Shown here piece by piece: positions 7,573 to 9,514 of a stretch of 9,514 bases of DNA. The notes below the pieces were generated by a model. The model was not told the origin of the DNA. It saw nothing but the letters and a program-made list of their open reading frames with translations, and did not search any database. Within the stretch, counting starts at the first letter, position 1. Each line of letters opens with the position of its first letter. The stretch comes from Bacteroidota bacterium (GTDB taxonomy: Bacteria > Bacteroidota > Bacteroidia > NS11-12g > UBA955): the NCBI GenBank assembly GCA_947460045.1, contig CANHGC010000036.1, positions 1 to 9,514 on the forward strand, in the 5' to 3' direction. The position numbers and the translations under genes are program-made.

Positions 7573-8223
7573 TTATTGGGGAGAATCCGTGGGGCTCTGA
7601 AAGGCTTTTTCTACCTCTTCTTTTGAGAAGAAGGTATTTTGACCGATCACCATGATTGCCACGCCTACGGTGATACAGGCATCGGCGAAATTCCAGATGG
7701 GAGAGAAGAAGACAAAAAATTGACCACCCCAGATGGGCAACCACTCTGGGAGATGTCCTTCCCACATGGGTGCATAGAACATATCTACCACTTGGCCTTC
7801 GAACCAGCTGCCGATGTAATGGTTGGTATCGGCGTAAAGTACTCCGTAGAAAACGGAATCGATGATGTTGCCCAGTGCGCCTGCGAGTACCAAGGCGATG
7901 CAAATGAGCAAGCCCCAATTGGCCTCGTTGCGTATGCATTTGATGAGGTACCAAAAGCCGAAGCCAGAGACGATGAGTCGGAAAAACGTAAGCACGAGTT
8001 TGCCCACTTTTCCGCCGCCAAAGAGTTTCATGCCATAGGCCATGCCATCGTTTTCGATGAAATAGAGTTTAAACCAATCGCCGAAGACGGGTTTGATTTC
8101 GCCGAGCATAAAATGCCCTTTGATATAGGTTTTAATCCACTGATCGATGATCAGCAGCAGCACGATGGATGCTATCGGAAAGAGAAATTTCCGGTTGTTG
8201 AGCAAAGAATGGGGGTTCGACAT
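7573..8223 (-). CDS. lspA: Lipoprotein signal peptidase (signal peptidase II)
   Basis: An inner-membrane aspartyl protease that cleaves the signal peptide of diacylated prolipoproteins at the lipobox. The 216 residues show four hydrophobic segments (about 13-29, 76-96, 104-122 and 176-196). Conserved family residues are seen: Asp27 in DQWIK, Asn58 in ENDGMAYG, the first catalytic Asp122 in GALGNIIDSVFYG, and NFAD with Asn178 and the second catalytic Asp181. The two catalytic aspartates are 59 residues apart, against about 20 in well-studied proteobacterial enzymes; the extra part (about 130-172, rich in Trp and aromatic residues) would lie on the periplasmic side. Total length is therefore above the usual 160-170. 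It begins 7 bases after the DksA-like stop; the association of lspA with ileS is widespread in bacteria. The DUF4249 lipoprotein in this window would be among its substrates. Confidence 0.95.
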   Translation of the reverse strand: MSNPHSLLNNRKFLFPIASIVLLLIIDQWIKTYIKGHFMLGEIKPVFGDWFKLYFIENDGMAYGMKLFGGGKVGKLVLTFFRLIVSGFGFWYLIKCIRNEANWGLLICIALVLAGALGNIIDSVFYGVLYADTNHYIGSWFEGQVVDMFYAPMWEGHLPEWLPIWGGQFFVFFSPIWNFADACITVGVAIMVIGQNTFFSKEEVEKAFQSPTDSPQ

Positions 8224-8230
8224 TGAAGGT

Positions 8231-8605
8231 TTAGCGCTTCAGTTTGGCCTCGATGGTTTGTGTGGTATGGGGTACTGCGCGCAATCGCTCCTTGGGAATC
8301 AATTTGCCTGAGGTTTTGCAGATGCCGTAGGTTTTGTTTTCGATACGCACCATTGCCGCTTCAAGGTTTTTGATGAATTTGAGTTGATGGGCTGCCAATT
8401 GGTTGAGATTTTCTTTCTCAAAAGTATCCGCACCGTCGTCTAGGGTGAGGTAATTGTTGTTCGTGCCTTCGCCACCACCTTCACTGTTTTTGAGGTTGTT
8501 TTGGATGGTTTTGAATTCGTCTTTGGCGATTTCCATTTTTTTCAAAATGATGTCCTTGAACTCTTGGAGCTCATCGTCGTTGTAACGGGTCTTTTCTTTT
8601 TCCAT
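8231..8605 (-). CDS. DksA/TraR-family regulator lacking the zinc finger cysteines
   Basis: DksA-like proteins bind in the RNA polymerase secondary channel and alter initiation, often with ppGpp. The 124-residue protein has a coiled-coil region of two helices (about 10-40 and 62-92) joined by a Gly/Asn-rich tip (41-58) with acidic residues LDDGAD at 55-60, then the C-terminal globular part. The signature YGICKTSGKLIPKERLRAVP (93-112) aligns with the DksA zinc finger, but only Cys96 remains; the positions of the other three ligands are Ser99, Thr117 and Ala120. The folded core residues (GKLI, RL, Pro112) are kept, so it is probably a zinc-free form of the fold and not a broken gene. I recall this form as common in Bacteroidota. 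It lies 3 bases after the ileS stop and 7 before lspA, so it is surely co-transcribed with them. Its effect on transcription is inferred from the family. Confidence 0.9.
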   Translation of the reverse strand: MEKEKTRYNDDELQEFKDIILKKMEIAKDEFKTIQNNLKNSEGGGEGTNNNYLTLDDGADTFEKENLNQLAAHQLKFIKNLEAAMVRIENKTYGICKTSGKLIPKERLRAVPHTTQTIEAKLKR

Positions 8606-8608
8606 GAC

Positions 8609-9514
8609 TTAAACTTTCATTAATTGGATGTGCACGGGGTATTCGTAAACATCGAGTACATGTTCACTGTCGTCTTCGGTTTCTTGGATCGACAGGGCCA
8701 ATACTTCGCCACAAATATAAGTGTTAAAATGGTTTACGCTCTTTTTGATGGCAGGATCTGCTTTGTAAAGTACATGGATTCTGTCTGTTAAGTCCAGGCC
8801 AATGTCTTTCCGCAGGTTCTGTACGCGGTTCACAAATTCTCTGGCGATGCCTTCTTGGTGTAGATCTTCGGAGATGGTGATATCCAGGGCCACGGTTACG
8901 CCATTTTCGGAAGCTACTAGCCATCCGGGCATGTCTTGTGTGGCAATATCCACGTCTTCGATGAGCAAATCTGTGGGGTTGCCATTGAGAGAAACGCTGA
9001 TGGCACCGTTGTTTTCAAGTTCTCTGATTTGTTCTTGCGAGAAGCTTTGTACGATGGCTGCCATGGCTTTCATTTCGCCGCCCAATTTTTTACCAAGGGT
9101 TTTGAAATTGGGTTTGATGCTTTTCACCAGGCTGGGGTGATTGGCCGATACAAATTCGATTTCTTTCACGTTTACTTCTGAGCAAATGAGTTCGCTCATG
9201 TGTTGAACGGCTTCTTTGAAATCGGGCTTATCGGCTGGGAATAGGATTTTTTGTAGGGGCTGACGCACCTTGATTTTCTCTTTTTTCCGCAAGCTCAAAA
9301 CCAGGCTGCAGACTTGTTGCGCCAGGGCCATGGATTGTTCCAGTTTGGGGTTAACCGCCGCTTCATCGGCTTTGGGCCAGGTGGTCAGGTGCACGCTGCT
9401 TGGCACGGTGTTTTGTGCGATGCCGGCGGTGTTCAACGCTCTGTACAACCAATCGCTAAAGAACGGGGCGATGGGTGCGGTGAGCTGGGTAACGGTATTT
9501 AAGCAGCGATAGAG
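8609..9514 (-). CDS. ileS: Isoleucyl-tRNA synthetase, C-terminal part (5' end outside window)
   Basis: Charges tRNA-Ile in the cytoplasm. The frame stays open to the window edge, so the first visible residues are LYRCLNTVTQLTAPIAPFF, followed by SDWLYRALN, a hallmark of the IleRS anticodon-binding domain; 301 residues are visible of a protein normally above 1000. After the helical anticodon-binding domain (LRKKEKIKVRQPL, about 78-90) comes a C-terminal extension with SIKPNFKTLGKKLG (about 134-147) and a duplicated ferredoxin-like region (VTVALDITISEDLHQEGIAREF, split by a turn). This extension fits the eukaryote-like clade 2 type; there is no C-terminal Cys-x-x-Cys zinc-binding region as in the E. 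coli type. The TTG at 9448 is an internal Leu codon, not a start. The stop TAA lies 3 bases before the DksA-like gene, so it heads the visible part of the cluster. Confidence 0.96.
   Translation of the reverse strand, partial: LYRCLNTVTQLTAPIAPFFSDWLYRALNTAGIAQNTVPSSVHLTTWPKADEAAVNPKLEQSMALAQQVCSLVLSLRKKEKIKVRQPLQKILFPADKPDFKEAVQHMSELICSEVNVKEIEFVSANHPSLVKSIKPNFKTLGKKLGGEMKAMAAIVQSFSQEQIRELENNGAISVSLNGNPTDLLIEDVDIATQDMPGWLVASENGVTVALDITISEDLHQEGIAREFVNRVQNLRKDIGLDLTDRIHVLYKADPAIKKSVNHFNTYICGEVLALSIQETEDDSEHVLDVYEYPVHIQLMKV

Noticed and set aside
7137..7655. 172-residue open frame on the plus strand across the lysS start and lspA end
   Set aside because: It covers conserved lysS coding sequence on the other strand and has no credible protein features.
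7639..8226. 195-residue open frame on the plus strand opposite lspA
   Set aside because: It is antisense to lspA, whose catalytic motifs are clear, and its translation shows no family pattern.
1..9514. Mobile element, CRISPR array, tRNA or defence system
   Set aside because: No transposase, integrase, direct-repeat array, cloverleaf-like sequence or defence protein was seen; all long frames are explained by housekeeping or outer-membrane genes.

Overview
The window looks like an ordinary chromosomal segment of a member of the Bacteroidota, probably from the Chitinophagales/Sphingobacteriales-like part of the phylum. The evidence is a TonB-dependent receptor with an N-terminal carboxypeptidase-regulatory-like domain followed by a DUF4249 lipoprotein, a DksA/TraR-like protein without a zinc finger between ileS and lspA, an LspA with a long extracytoplasmic insertion, near-absence of Shine-Dalgarno sequences, and TAnnTTTG-like promoter elements. 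The genus assignment is inference. No phage, transposon, CRISPR array, rRNA or tRNA gene is visible.

Layout, left to right. (1) Bases 1-705, plus strand: the 3' third of uvrB (nucleotide excision repair), entering from the left edge. (2) Bases 706-766: a short convergent intergenic region with a modest hairpin. (3) Bases 767-4104, minus strand: a two-gene outer-membrane operon, TonB-dependent receptor then DUF4249 lipoprotein, 11 bases apart. Their substrate cannot be read from the sequence. The receptor start is best placed at 4104, not at the upstream in-frame ATG at 4203. (4) Bases 4244-4286: a perfect 20-bp hairpin that is the likely terminator of gltA. (5) Bases 4338-5630, minus strand: gltA, citrate synthase, with its own upstream region (5631-5760) carrying a weak promoter-like pair and an inverted repeat. 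(6) Bases 5761-9514, minus strand: a tightly packed run transcribed as ileS (5' end outside the window), a DksA/TraR-like gene, lspA, lysS and a small predicted winged-helix gene. Gaps are 3, 7 and 37 bases, and the last gene overlaps the lysS stop by one base.

The last cluster joins translation (isoleucyl- and lysyl-tRNA synthetases), RNA-polymerase-level regulation (DksA-like) and lipoprotein maturation (lspA). LspA would also process the DUF4249 lipoprotein seen here, but that is a general cell function and not evidence for a special link. No clearly new biological system is present. The items most worth following are the 83-residue winged-helix-like protein coupled to lysS, the uncharacterised receptor/DUF4249 pair, and the zinc-ligand-free DksA-like protein.
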